DNA of 46,025 bases from Candidatus Saccharimonadota bacterium (GCA_017510925.1 JAFWLT010000009.1:1-46025); one strand, 5' to 3'; counted from the first letter of the stretch, positions 34,925 through 43,147 are shown. Numbers and translations: made by a program. Notes: generated from the letters alone by a model not told the origin.

Positions 34925-35410
34925 TTAACCTCCAAACATTACTTTAAATACGCCAAGGGATACAAGAAGCATAATCAAGCCGGCGGTGATAACGCCTAAC
35001 ATCACAGCAACCATAGATTTTTTGAAATCTAGATTTAGGATGCTGGCTGCAAGGGTTCCTGTCCAGGCGCCGGTGCCAGGAATTGGAATAGCTACAAATA
35101 AATATAGAGCAATATAAACGCCAGCTTTGGTCTTTTTGAGGAGTTTGTCGCCAGCCTTTTTGCCTTTTTCTAGGCAGAAATTACAGAACTTTTTGAACCA
35201 TTTGATTTTGCACTTTTGGCCCCATTCTAGTACTTTTCTTGCAAAGAGATAGATGACTGGTACTGGGATAAGATTACCAATAAGAGCGATAATAAGCACT
35301 GCCCACTCTGGAAGGCCAAGATCCATACCGATAGCAATAGGGATAGCGCCTCTAAGCTCAATTAATGGAACCATAGAAACCAAGAATACTAGTAATACCT
35401 TCCAAATCAT
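34925..35410 (-). CDS. Small multidrug export-like membrane protein (COG2426 type)
   Basis: 161 aa, four to five hydrophobic segments. Hallmarks: VPLIELRGAIPIAIGMDLGLP near the N-terminus and AIPIPGTGAWTGTLAASIL near residue 115, the pair of motifs of the Sm_multidrug_ex family. The transport substrate is unproven for the family. TATAAT ends 6 nt before the ATG (leaderless). First gene of the exporter operon. Confidence 0.8.
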   Translation of the reverse strand: MIWKVLLVFLVSMVPLIELRGAIPIAIGMDLGLPEWAVLIIALIGNLIPVPVIYLFARKVLEWGQKCKIKWFKKFCNFCLEKGKKAGDKLLKKTKAGVYIALYLFVAIPIPGTGAWTGTLAASILNLDFKKSMVAVMLGVITAGLIMLLVSLGVFKVMFGG

Positions 35411-35443
35411 ATATACATTATAGCATAGTGTTATAATTATATT

Positions 35444-36379
35444 ATGTTACTTTCCGTGATTATTCCTACGTATAACGCTGAAAAATATTTAGACAGGTGT
35501 CTTAAATCTGTGTTCAAAGCCGTGGCACTTTCTAAGGTATCAGCTGAAGTACTCGTGGTAGATAATGGTTCTACTGATAATTCCATAAAAGTTGCTAAAG
35601 AATTTGCAAGTAAATCACCTCTTAGAATTTCGGTTTTACAGTGCCCTGCTAAAGGTGCTGCTGCCGTAAGAAATTTTGGGGTGCCTTATGCTAAGGGTGA
35701 ATATATTTGGTTTGTAGATGCCGACGATGAAGTGTCCGAAAACAGTATTAAGCTTTTGATGGAAAAGGCTAGACGCGCCAGGGCCGATATTGCAATGATG
35801 GGCGCTAAGCGTATTTATGCAAATGGGCATTCTGATTATCTCTCGGCCATTGACCCTACCAAGCCTGATTTTAAGAGTAGATTTGTGCGATATGGCGCTG
35901 GACCGTGGCAATTTATCTTTAAACGTTCTTGGTGGGTTAGTAACGATTTTCGTTTTAAGGAAGGAATTATCCACGAAGATATGGAAATGATTTCTTCCCT
36001 GATTCTATATACGAACAAATTTGTATCTATAGACAAACCACTTTATACCTACTATCAGAATGAAGATTCGGTACTTCACAAAAAAGCTTGGGATCCACAT
36101 TACTTAGATATTTTCCCAGCACTTACTGGACTTTATAATCGGTTCTCTAAGATGGGGGCCTTGGAAGAATATCACGATGAGCTAGAGTGGTTCTTTATTT
36201 GGAATCTTCTGATTGACTCAGCAAAAGATTTTAAGAAGTTTAATGAAGGTAAAGAGGGCTTTAAATTCTCTCGTGAAATGCTCAAAAAATACTTCCCAAA
36301 ATGGCGCAAGAATAAATTCCTGCGCCAGAAACCACTTAAACTACGTTTAAGAGTTAGACTCTTTTTCTTCGGCCTCTAG
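35444..36379 (+). CDS. Family 2 glycosyltransferase
   Basis: 311 aa. GT-A fold: LLSVIIPTYNAEKYLDRCL at the start, VVDNGSTDNSIKVA, and the DXD-like VDADDEVSENS (about 88-98). A later HEDMEM motif is typical of CpsJ/WbyL-type enzymes. Adds a sugar to a surface polysaccharide or lipid; donor and acceptor unknown. TATAAT ends 6 nt before the ATG. The last 33 nt overlap the 3' end of the convergent acyl-CoA ligase gene. Confidence 0.88.
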   Translation: MLLSVIIPTYNAEKYLDRCLKSVFKAVALSKVSAEVLVVDNGSTDNSIKVAKEFASKSPLRISVLQCPAKGAAAVRNFGVPYAKGEYIWFVDADDEVSENSIKLLMEKARRARADIAMMGAKRIYANGHSDYLSAIDPTKPDFKSRFVRYGAGPWQFIFKRSWWVSNDFRFKEGIIHEDMEMISSLILYTNKFVSIDKPLYTYYQNEDSVLHKKAWDPHYLDIFPALTGLYNRFSKMGALEEYHDELEWFFIWNLLIDSAKDFKKFNEGKEGFKFSREMLKKYFPKWRKNKFLRQKPLKLRLRVRLFFFGL

Positions 36380-38119
36380 TTTCTTGAAAGCAACTTTGCC
36401 AACGAGAGTCTTTGGTAATTCATCTCTAAATTCGTAAGCAGATGGCATTGCATAGACTGGGATGTTTCTTGAGAGAAGCTCTCTGATTTCCTTTTCGATG
36501 CGTTTGCCTGGTTTGTAACCTTCTTTTAGTACGATGAAGGCCTTTGGTACTTGACCCTTGTGTGGATGATCGATACCAATTACGATAGAGGTTTCTACGG
36601 CCTCGTGAGAGTTGATGATAGACTCTAGGTGAGTTGGATAAATATTGTAACCAGATGAGATAATGATGCGTTTAAGTCTTTGACCAAAGTAAATTAGCCC
36701 GTCTTCACCAAAGTGGCCGATGTCGCCAGTGTGAAGCCAAAGCTTGCCATCGTCGTGAACCTTTAAAACTTTCTTAGTTTCTTCTTCGTCGCCAAGATAG
36801 CCCATCATTACAAGTGGACCAGAGATACAGATTTCGCCGTCTTCGCCTACACCGATTTCTTTTTTGGTATTTGGCTTAACGATCTTAAAGTCCATATTTG
36901 GCATTGGAGCACCGATGATACCATCTTTAAAGGCGTTTTCTGGAGAAAGACAAACAGCACCAGAACCTTCGGTGAGACCATAGCCTACGCGAATCTTAGC
37001 GTTGGAGCCGTGAGCAGCTAGGTAATCGTTTACCTTATCTCTGAGGGTGCTATTCAAGGTGTCACCACCACAGATTACTGCTGTAACAGATTCTAGATCG
37101 TTTGGACCAAGCTTAGTGTTAATAAGAGCCTCAAAGAGCGTAGGCACGCCTACGATGAAGCTAGGGGTGTTTTTGTGTAAAATATCTGCAAATAGTTTAT
37201 GTGAAAAGGCTGGGATAAGGTTACATTCCATACCCTTACAGAGAGGGGTGTGAATACAAACGCCTAAGCCAAAGCAGTGGAATAGTGGCAAGATAGAAAG
37301 TACTGATGCCCCTGGAACGATCTGACGGATCATAGTGGCATCGCACATAGATTCTGCGTTGATATTAAGGTTTGAAAGCATAACGGCCTTAGGAGCGCCT
37401 GTAGTGCCTCCAGAGTACATAATAATAGCCGGGTCTGCCCCACCACGATCTTCGTGATAGCTTCCCTGGTAGAAATAGCTATTAGCAATGAAATCTTCCC
37501 AAAGAACTACGCGACCGTCGTTCATTGGTAAACGCACCTTTTTAACGTGAAGTAGTCTGTAAAGTTTTTGCTTTAAGAAACCAAGACCATCAGATGGGCG
37601 TACTACAATGATACGCTCGAGGCTTGCCGTGTCTTTTAATCTGTAGATCTTATCAAATACAGCATCAATCACCATTACGTATTTAGATTCTGCTACCTTG
37701 ATGTAATACTCAAGCTCCTTCTCTGATGATAGAGGGTGAACCATATTACAAACAGCGCCAACCATATTTACAGCGTAAACCATAGTAATACCTTCTGGGG
37801 TATTTGGCATACAAATAGTAACGCGATCGCCTTCTTTAACACCGTAGTTTTTAAGAGCACGAGCAGCTTTTTCGATCTTTCTTACGAAGTTTTTATAGGT
37901 GACTTTATGGCCATAATAAGAATATGCCACGTTGTCTGGGTATTTTTCGGCAGTTTGAATGATCATATCCACGATAGAACAATCTGGAAATTCCAGAGTT
38001 TCTGGGATGCCGTCTTCTTTGTAATATGCGTACCAAGGGTATTTGCCGGTCTTGGCAGCTGGTTTTTTGGCTGCAGCCTTAGCTGCAGGTTTTTTCGCAG
38101 TTAATACTTTTTTCTTCAC
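36347..38119 (-). CDS. Acyl-CoA/AMP ligase with a histone H1-like N-terminal tail
   Basis: 590 aa. ANL superfamily: P-loop MYSGGTTGAPKAVML (about 233-247), YGLTEGSG, GEICISGP, and the hinge TGDIGHFGEDGLIYFGQRLK with the late catalytic Lys segment KTLVGKVAFKKL. It probably activates fatty acids to acyl-CoA. Residues 1-26 form a Lys/Ala/Pro-rich tail (KKPAAKAAAKKPAAK) unlike the rest of the enzyme. The start is GTG 38119 with AAGGAG upstream. No fatty acid synthesis genes lie nearby; scavenged host lipids are a plausible substrate. Confidence 0.85.
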   Translation of the reverse strand: MKKKVLTAKKPAAKAAAKKPAAKTGKYPWYAYYKEDGIPETLEFPDCSIVDMIIQTAEKYPDNVAYSYYGHKVTYKNFVRKIEKAARALKNYGVKEGDRVTICMPNTPEGITMVYAVNMVGAVCNMVHPLSSEKELEYYIKVAESKYVMVIDAVFDKIYRLKDTASLERIIVVRPSDGLGFLKQKLYRLLHVKKVRLPMNDGRVVLWEDFIANSYFYQGSYHEDRGGADPAIIMYSGGTTGAPKAVMLSNLNINAESMCDATMIRQIVPGASVLSILPLFHCFGLGVCIHTPLCKGMECNLIPAFSHKLFADILHKNTPSFIVGVPTLFEALINTKLGPNDLESVTAVICGGDTLNSTLRDKVNDYLAAHGSNAKIRVGYGLTEGSGAVCLSPENAFKDGIIGAPMPNMDFKIVKPNTKKEIGVGEDGEICISGPLVMMGYLGDEEETKKVLKVHDDGKLWLHTGDIGHFGEDGLIYFGQRLKRIIISSGYNIYPTHLESIINSHEAVETSIVIGIDHPHKGQVPKAFIVLKEGYKPGKRIEKEIRELLSRNIPVYAMPSAYEFRDELPKTLVGKVAFKKLEAEEKESNS

Positions 38120-38171
38120 AAAAATCTCCTTATGGATAATTATAGCATAGTTTTGTGGTTATGCTGATATT

Positions 38172-39782
38172 TTATGCTGCGAGGATTTTATCGGCGTTTT
38201 TGATGATAAGCCAGGTTCTAAAACCGTTACCCCAAGCTAGATTGTAGCGATCTGGGGAATTATTGACCATCTTTACGAGGTTGCCTACGTATTCTCTACC
38301 TTCGTCGGTTAGACTATCCCACCATTCGTTCCAGCGTTCTTGGCTTTCTGGACTAATTGGGCTTTTGTCTAGCATAATTTCGACACCTTTGTCGCCACCG
38401 ATTAATTCTTTGGCGTCTTTAATGTCATCTATGATTTCTTCTTCGCCTGCACCTTCGGCCGCCTCTTCGTCGAATTCTTCGCCAGCAGCAACTGCGTCTG
38501 CAGCCTTAGAAAAGGCTTCGATCGAGACTACTTTTTTGTGACCGAGTCTATCCATAATCTTGTCGATATTAGACTTGTGCTCAGTTGAGAATCTCTTGGT
38601 AGATTCATAGTTGTAAGCTCTAAAGCCATACATAACTTTGGCCATAGCAGCGTCCTGTTCTACCTTGTCTTTAGCATTCTTAGCAGCTTCTTTGTAACGG
38701 CTTAGAGCCTCTTTGGCTACGTCTAGGTAATTATTGTGTTGAATATAACCTTCGACTCTGCCAGATTTTTCGGCTTTTTCTAGAATCTTAAACATATAGC
38801 GATCGAATTTTTCGTCTACTTCAGCGACAAATTCTGGATCTTCTGCTAGATCAGGCCTAATTTGGCTGATGTCATACATAAAGCGAGCGTAATCTTCGAT
38901 AGTAGATTTGATCTTGTTGTTAGTCTTGTCGTCCATTGGAACGATCTTTCGGCTAATTTCTTCATCGTTTTTCTCACGTACTTCTTCGGTAACGTCTACG
39001 GTGATTTGATCAAACATCTCATTCTTCTGTTTTTCAATGACGTCGTAAAGAGTCTCGCCATCTTTGTTGACGCGTTCACCCTGAAGATACTCATCCATAT
39101 ACTTATCTTCATAGAGATTTCTAAACAATGTGCCTTTCCAAATGCGCTTGATAATATTGGCACCTTTTAGTTCGTCTTTTAGATCTTTTCTAGCCATCTT
39201 TCTGGCTGTTCTCTCTTCGCCTTTGCTCCAGTCTGCACCTACAGCTACCAAGCGATTTTTTCTAAGCTCGGCTAGTTTAGCTTGAATTTCTTCATATTCT
39301 TTTTTCTTGGCCTCTAATTCTTCTTGCTGTTTCATAAAGGCTTCGACGTTTTTGACTAGTTCTGGGCTAGCTGGTTTGGAATACATATCTAGAAGTTCGA
39401 TCTCGGTGCGTTCTGGTTTGACCGGAACGATTTCTTGCATATGTGGGTCGAATTCGGATTGTTTTAAGATAAATTGCTGGCCTTCTTTAGCTTCTTTTTT
39501 AGCTGCGCCATCTTGATCGGACGCAATTTCACGAACGTTAACGCCACGAGCCAAATCGACTTCGCGATCTTTCTGAAGGTCGTTTTCTCTATCTTTAGCT
39601 AGCTCTGCCTCTCTATCTTCGTCTAGAGCTGTTTCTTTGTCTGTATCGCCAATGATGATAATATCTGGCTGGCCGTGATCTCTTCTAATTTGGTTGAGTT
39701 CTCTTAGGATAGCTCTAGTGCGCTTTTGTTTTTCTGCGTTAGGATTGCTAGCTGATTCAGGATTATGTGACTTTTCGGACAT
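38172..39782 (-). CDS. Large charged helical protein, function unknown
   Basis: 536 aa, acidic and almost fully alpha-helical. Near residues 52-79 there are three tandem octads of the form L-x-x-D-R-E-x-D/E. A coiled-coil stretch follows (MKQQEELEAKKKEYEEIQAKL, about 149-169, first Met-Lys included in a longer heptad run). No signal peptide, membrane helix or catalytic motif. Its ATG directly follows the stop of the DUF5663-like gene upstream, so the two are probably co-translated. I do not recognise the family. Confidence 0.65.
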   Translation of the reverse strand: MSEKSHNPESASNPNAEKQKRTRAILRELNQIRRDHGQPDIIIIGDTDKETALDEDREAELAKDRENDLQKDREVDLARGVNVREIASDQDGAAKKEAKEGQQFILKQSEFDPHMQEIVPVKPERTEIELLDMYSKPASPELVKNVEAFMKQQEELEAKKKEYEEIQAKLAELRKNRLVAVGADWSKGEERTARKMARKDLKDELKGANIIKRIWKGTLFRNLYEDKYMDEYLQGERVNKDGETLYDVIEKQKNEMFDQITVDVTEEVREKNDEEISRKIVPMDDKTNNKIKSTIEDYARFMYDISQIRPDLAEDPEFVAEVDEKFDRYMFKILEKAEKSGRVEGYIQHNNYLDVAKEALSRYKEAAKNAKDKVEQDAAMAKVMYGFRAYNYESTKRFSTEHKSNIDKIMDRLGHKKVVSIEAFSKAADAVAAGEEFDEEAAEGAGEEEIIDDIKDAKELIGGDKGVEIMLDKSPISPESQERWNEWWDSLTDEGREYVGNLVKMVNNSPDRYNLAWGNGFRTWLIIKNADKILAA

Positions 39783-40091
39783 TTATTTTTCCTCCCCTTT
39801 AAGATAAAATTCACGAAATCTATTTTTGGTTTCTTCGATAATTTTAGCGATATCTACACCGGAATTCTGGATGAATTCGGCGATTTTGTCTTCGGTAAAG
39901 TTTGGATCGTCGATCTTCTCGGCCAATTCTTTGGCTTTTTCTTCTGGGAGAGCTTCAACTGAGGCACGGTTGATTTCTTCTTGTAGTTTAGCAGCCATAT
40001 CGGCTACCACTTCTTTTTTAGCCTCTTCGTCGTCGATAGAAATACCCTTTTCTTGGATTAGGCTTTCTATAAAATCATTTATGTTTTGCAT
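39783..40091 (-). CDS. Small helical DUF5663-like protein (second copy)
   Basis: 102 aa. Acidic, all-alpha: MQNINDFIESLIQEKGI, EVVADMAAKLQEEINRASVE, DIAKIIEETKNRFREFYLKG. Resembles the protein at 26133-26423 in size and layout. Abuts the 536-aa gene, suggesting that the two act together. GAAAGG lies about 13 nt upstream of the ATG. Function unknown. Confidence 0.55.
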   Translation of the reverse strand: MQNINDFIESLIQEKGISIDDEEAKKEVVADMAAKLQEEINRASVEALPEEKAKELAEKIDDPNFTEDKIAEFIQNSGVDIAKIIEETKNRFREFYLKGEEK

Positions 40092-40170
40092 TTTTGTGTA
40101 GCCTTTCTGTTGCTATTTCCTTCATTATAACGCTTATTTTTAAAAATGCAATAGCTACAAGAAAAAAGGC

Positions 40171-40327
40171 AAGAAAAAACGGTTTTTCTTCGTGGTTGTA
40201 GCTCGCGCCAGGCAAAATCTTCGTGACTTAGCCGGGCCTGTGCCCGGTACTATCCGGTACTCGGCTCGGTAAGCCACTCAGATTTTGCTTGGGCTCGTAC
40301 AAATACTCAGAAAACCGTATTTTTCTT
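40171..40327 (-). repeat. 157-bp palindrome (element B) serving as rpsA terminator
   Basis: Arms AAGAAAAAACGGTTTTTC (40171-40188) and GAAAACCGTATTTTTCTT (40310-40327), then TTGTAGCTCGCGCC and GGGCTCGTACAA inside, CAAAATCT/AGATTTTG, and a central CCGGGC-CTGT-GCCCGG hairpin. It begins 2 nt after the rpsA stop. On the minus strand the distal arm runs into GTTTTTTCTTGCCTTTTTT, so it can terminate rpsA transcription. The internal motif is shared with element A at 10082-10319. Confidence 0.65.
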
Positions 40328-40329
40328 AC

Positions 40330-41397
40330 CTATTTACTAATAGATAATGAGATCTTGCGACCTTCTTTGTCGATGTCTAGTACTTTGAAACTCTTGCGTT
40401 CGTTCAAGGTGAAGACCTTTTCTGGGTCTACATCAGAACCTTCGCCAAGCTCAGATACGTGGACCAAAGCTTCTACAGCTGGGCTGATTTGAACAAAAGC
40501 ACCAAATGGGGTGATGCGAGTAACAGTACCTTCCACCTTGGAACCTTTCTTCAATTTTTCTACTTCGTGTAGCCAAGGATCTTCGGTGAGTTGCTTCATA
40601 GAGAGAGACAAGCGTTCTTTGTCGATAGCAATGATCTTAGCTTCGATTTCGTCGCCAATCTTGACGTAATCAGATGGATTGTTAACGCGTTCCCAAGAAA
40701 TCTCGGAAATGTGTACCAAACCTTCGATACCGTCTACATTTACGAATACACCAAAGTCTACTACGCCGGTAACTACACCTTTTACTACATCGCCAACCTT
40801 AAGGTTAGAGAAGCGTTCAGCAAGACCATCTTTGATAGCTTCCTTCTCAGAGAAGATAAGCTTGTTTTCTTTCTTGATAGCATCAAGAATACGTACCTTG
40901 ATAGTTTTACCTACGAGAGAATTGAGTCTCTGCAAGATTTCGTCTTTGTCGGCGCTACCTACGCGTGGGTAATGCTCAGCAGAAAGTTGAGAAACTGGCA
41001 AGAAGCCTCTGATTCCCTCGTATTCTACCAAGAGACCACCACGGTTGGCATCGTATGGAGTAATCTCCACGGTTTCGGCATTGTCCATTTTTTCTTGGAC
41101 AAGGTCCCAACCTTTGTCTTTGACAGCTTTTCTAAGAGAAAGAAGTACATAGCCGTCGTCCATTTCTGCCTCGATAACAGAAGCAGTGACATCGGCACCT
41201 AACTCCAAGTCTCTGATATAAGAAGCTTCACGGCGAGGTACAAGACCTACCCCTTGGCTTCCAAGATCAATTAAGATCTCGTGTTTTTTGATGGAGATAA
41301 CTTTACCTTCTACGGTATCCCCAGCAATAACTTTTTTGGACGCAGCATCATTCTTTGCTAGGAGCTCGTCCATAGTAATTTTTTTGGCATCAGCCAT
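40330..41397 (-). CDS. rpsA: 30S ribosomal protein S1 (four S1 domains)
   Basis: 355 aa with four OB-fold S1 repeats (about 20-90, 105-175, 190-265, 275-350). Domain 3 is the best conserved (VVKGVVTGVVDFGVFVNVDG, GLVHISEISWERV), and domain 4 reads VEGTVTRITPFGAFVQISP. It binds mRNA on the 30S subunit. The four-domain form is shorter than the six-domain E. coli protein. I preferred ATG 41397 (AAGGAAGG upstream) to the in-frame start at 41430. The leader contains a strong hairpin. Confidence 0.92.
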   Translation of the reverse strand: MADAKKITMDELLAKNDAASKKVIAGDTVEGKVISIKKHEILIDLGSQGVGLVPRREASYIRDLELGADVTASVIEAEMDDGYVLLSLRKAVKDKGWDLVQEKMDNAETVEITPYDANRGGLLVEYEGIRGFLPVSQLSAEHYPRVGSADKDEILQRLNSLVGKTIKVRILDAIKKENKLIFSEKEAIKDGLAERFSNLKVGDVVKGVVTGVVDFGVFVNVDGIEGLVHISEISWERVNNPSDYVKIGDEIEAKIIAIDKERLSLSMKQLTEDPWLHEVEKLKKGSKVEGTVTRITPFGAFVQISPAVEALVHVSELGEGSDVDPEKVFTLNERKSFKVLDIDKEGRKISLSISK

Positions 41398-41419
41398 AAT
41401 TAATATTTTCCTTCCTTTA

Positions 41420-41470
41420 GGCTCATTCAAAGGCCTCGCCTTTCTTGGTTGCGAGATCTATGAATGAGCC
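41420..41470 (-). promoter_or_regulatory. rpsA leader hairpin
   Basis: On the minus strand GGCTCATTCA pairs perfectly with TGAATGAGCC (10 bp), and inside CTCGC pairs with GCGAG. It sits in the 5' UTR about 10 nt upstream of the ribosome binding site. It may be an autoregulatory site for S1; this is inference. Confidence 0.5.
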
Positions 41471-41484
41471 CAAATCTACTCTTA

Positions 41485-41513
41485 ATTATAGCAAATTTAT
41501 CTGTAAATGTCTA
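41485..41513 (-). promoter_or_regulatory. rpsA promoter
   Basis: Minus strand TAGACA (41508-41513), 17 nt, TGCTATAAT (-10 at 41485-41490, extended). Confidence 0.7.
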
Positions 41514-41550
41514 GGGTGTAATTTTAAAAATGGTGTAGTATAATGGGGAT

Positions 41551-42321
41551 ATGTATTTAGCAGTGGACATCGGAGGTACCAAAACACTGGTGGCCCTCTT
41601 CTCTAAGAGGGGTCGGGTATTGCGCAGAGTAAAGTTTAAAACCTCTTGGCAAAAAGAGAGATTTATACGTGAACTCACCCGAGTCCTAGAGCAATTTGGC
41701 AAGTATAAAAAACTTAAAGCCGTAGTAGTAGCTGTTCCGGGAGTTGTACAAAAAAATTGTTCAGTCCGGCTCGGCAACCGTGATTGGGGCAATTTCTCCC
41801 TGGTAGAAACGATGCAAAAATTGTTCGACTGTCCAATTTATTTTGAAAACGATGCAAATTTAGCGTCCGTTTATGAGTCACATAAAATACCAGGTAAGAC
41901 CGTTTTTCTTACCTTCTCTACCGGTATTGGTGGAGGCGTAGCCGAGCGTGGCCATATCCTGCCAGAGTCTGATAGCTTTGAGCCTGGGCACAAAATTTAT
42001 ACCTATAATGGAGTTAAAGCTGAGTGGGAGGATATCGCTGCTTCCTCTGCCCTAGAAAAAGCCTTTCACGTTGATGCTGCTACCGACCTCAGGGGTAAAG
42101 AATATATGATGGAAATTGCCGAGAGAGTATATCTGGGGCTTCCAGATGTAGTTTCTAAATACTCCCCTGATACGATTGTTTTGGGTGGTCCACTTGGGAA
42201 GATCTTTAGCCTTTACGTAAAATATTTACCCAAAATCGAGGGCGTGAAGTATGTGCGGCCAAAGCGTCCATTGGAGTCGGTGATTTATGGATGCTACATT
42301 TTTGGCAAAAATCAAAAGTGA
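41551..42321 (+). CDS. ROK family sugar kinase-like protein
   Basis: 256 aa. ASKHA fold: phosphate-1 loop MYLAVDIGGTKTLVALF, VVVAVPGVV, catalytic-type FENDANLASV, and FSTGIGGGV. The ExGH motif appears as FEPGHKI, but the usual ROK zinc motif CxCGxxGC is missing. The family phosphorylates glucose or amino sugars; the substrate is uncertain. TATAAT ends 6 nt before the ATG. It ends in TGA and overlaps the next gene by 35 nt. Confidence 0.8.
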   Translation: MYLAVDIGGTKTLVALFSKRGRVLRRVKFKTSWQKERFIRELTRVLEQFGKYKKLKAVVVAVPGVVQKNCSVRLGNRDWGNFSLVETMQKLFDCPIYFENDANLASVYESHKIPGKTVFLTFSTGIGGGVAERGHILPESDSFEPGHKIYTYNGVKAEWEDIAASSALEKAFHVDAATDLRGKEYMMEIAERVYLGLPDVVSKYSPDTIVLGGPLGKIFSLYVKYLPKIEGVKYVRPKRPLESVIYGCYIFGKNQK

Positions 42322-42679
42322 TTTCCCTGATATTCGGTTTGTTTCCGGAAAGAGATTTAGTTTTCGTCCCCCTAAAACGGTGGTAGTAGAACCAGACGGT
42401 GAACCCCTACTGCTCCTTCACGAGATTGGGCACGCATTAATTGAGAAATATGACTTTAAAACAGAGGTGGGCCGGCTTAAGATAGAGGTGATGGCCTGGG
42501 AAAAGGCTCGTGAGTTAGCTTCTTCTTATAAGGTAGCTATCGATGAGGATCTGATAGAGACAGAGCTAGACACTTATAGAGATTGGCTACACCAAAAATC
42601 GCGTTGCCCAAAGTGTGGACTAACGCGATTTCAGACACCTGATGGGACGTTTTATTGCCCCAAATGCGATGTAAATTAG
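42287..42679 (+). CDS. Putative HExxH zinc peptidase with C-terminal zinc ribbon
   Basis: 130 aa. LLLLHEIGHALIEKYDF (about 41-57) is a zinc metallopeptidase HExxH helix. The C-terminus has two CxxC pairs (CPKCGLTRFQTPDGTFYCPKC), a zinc ribbon. No signal peptide or membrane segment, so it is cytosolic. The start overlaps the ROK gene by 35 nt, implying coupled translation. Size and motif resemble short ImmA/M78-like enzymes, but no adjacent repressor is present. Substrate unknown. Confidence 0.6.
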   Translation: MDATFLAKIKSDFPDIRFVSGKRFSFRPPKTVVVEPDGEPLLLLHEIGHALIEKYDFKTEVGRLKIEVMAWEKARELASSYKVAIDEDLIETELDTYRDWLHQKSRCPKCGLTRFQTPDGTFYCPKCDVN

Positions 42680-42879
42680 GCAGCTTTTTTAGCTGGGCCA
42701 CGGCGGGAGATACGGCCACCTTTTGCACCAGCAATGCGTGCTAGAGCAGGGTTAGCAGCGAAACCGCCAGTGTGACCATTTTGGCCACCTTTTTTACCGA
42801 TACGGGCATAGAATTCTTTGCCGTATTTGGCTTTGTTGGTAGCAGCGGCTTTCATACCGCCGGCTTTGGTTCCAGACAT
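42676..42879 (-). CDS. KGG-repeat small basic protein (YciG/stress-protein-like)
   Basis: 67 aa, Gly/Lys/Ala-rich. Contains GKKGGQNGHTGGFAANPALA and a second AGAKGGRISRRG segment, the KGG pattern of Con-10/YciG-type proteins common in CPR. Probably intrinsically disordered and possibly nucleic-acid binding. It has a perfect-consensus promoter whose -10 lies inside a palindrome. A weak GGAG is 11 nt before the ATG. It overlaps the convergent peptidase gene by 4 nt. Confidence 0.75.
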   Translation of the reverse strand: MSGTKAGGMKAAATNKAKYGKEFYARIGKKGGQNGHTGGFAANPALARIAGAKGGRISRRGPAKKAA

Positions 42880-42934
42880 TGTGGAAACTCCGTTCTGCCC
42901 ACCAGATTATACTAATAAAACACACCTCCTTAGA

Positions 42935-42975
42935 GGCTATGCTTTAATTATAGCATAGCCATTTAGTTTTGTCAA
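42935..42975 (-). promoter_or_regulatory. Perfect-consensus promoter with operator-like palindrome for the KGG gene
   Basis: Minus strand TTGACA (42970-42975), 17 nt, TATAAT (42947-42952). The -10 sits in the spacer of a palindrome with 9-bp arms, GGCTATGCT (42935-42943) and AGCATAGCC (42952-42960), as expected for a repressor site. Confidence 0.65.
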
Positions 42976-43023
42976 TAGCTTTTTACCGAACACTTTTTTT
43001 AAAAAATGCGCTAAAAAAGTGTT

Positions 43024-43052
43024 GACATTATGCATATGGTGATATATAATAG
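43024..43052 (+). promoter_or_regulatory. Perfect-consensus promoter of an orphan sRNA
   Basis: TTGACA (43024-43029), 17 nt, TATAAT (43047-43052). Confidence 0.75.
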
Positions 43053-43058
43053 AGGTAA

Positions 43059-43145
43059 CTTGCGCAGATTAAACTGCGAGGCTGCACAAGTTATATGTAT
43101 GACCTGGAAAACCGCCCCTCTCAATTAAAAATAGGCGGTTTTCTC
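43059..43145 (+). ncRNA. Orphan sRNA of about 87 nt
   Basis: Starts at the consensus promoter and ends in a terminator. The 5' domain folds as AACTTG/CAAGTT enclosing CGCAG/CTGCG. The terminator is AAAACCGCC with GGCGGTTTT. A 19-codon frame from 43097 (MYDLENRPSQLK...) runs through the terminator and has no ribosome binding site, so I favour an RNA product. No known family was recognised. Confidence 0.6.
43109..43145. terminator. Bidirectional terminator
   Basis: AAAACCGCC and GGCGGTTTT form a 9-bp stem with T-rich ends in both directions. It can end the plus-strand sRNA and the minus-strand tRNA-Ala/Ile transcript. Confidence 0.7.
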
Positions 43146-43147
43146 TT

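Noticed and set aside
40591-41202. 203-codon open frame on the plus strand
   Set aside because: It is fully antisense to rpsA, which has clear S1 repeats; codon pattern and lack of a start signal mark it as a shadow.
42319-42321. Recoded UGA (CPR genetic code 25)
   Set aside because: TGA ends the ROK frame normally, and the conserved genes read through with no internal TGA.
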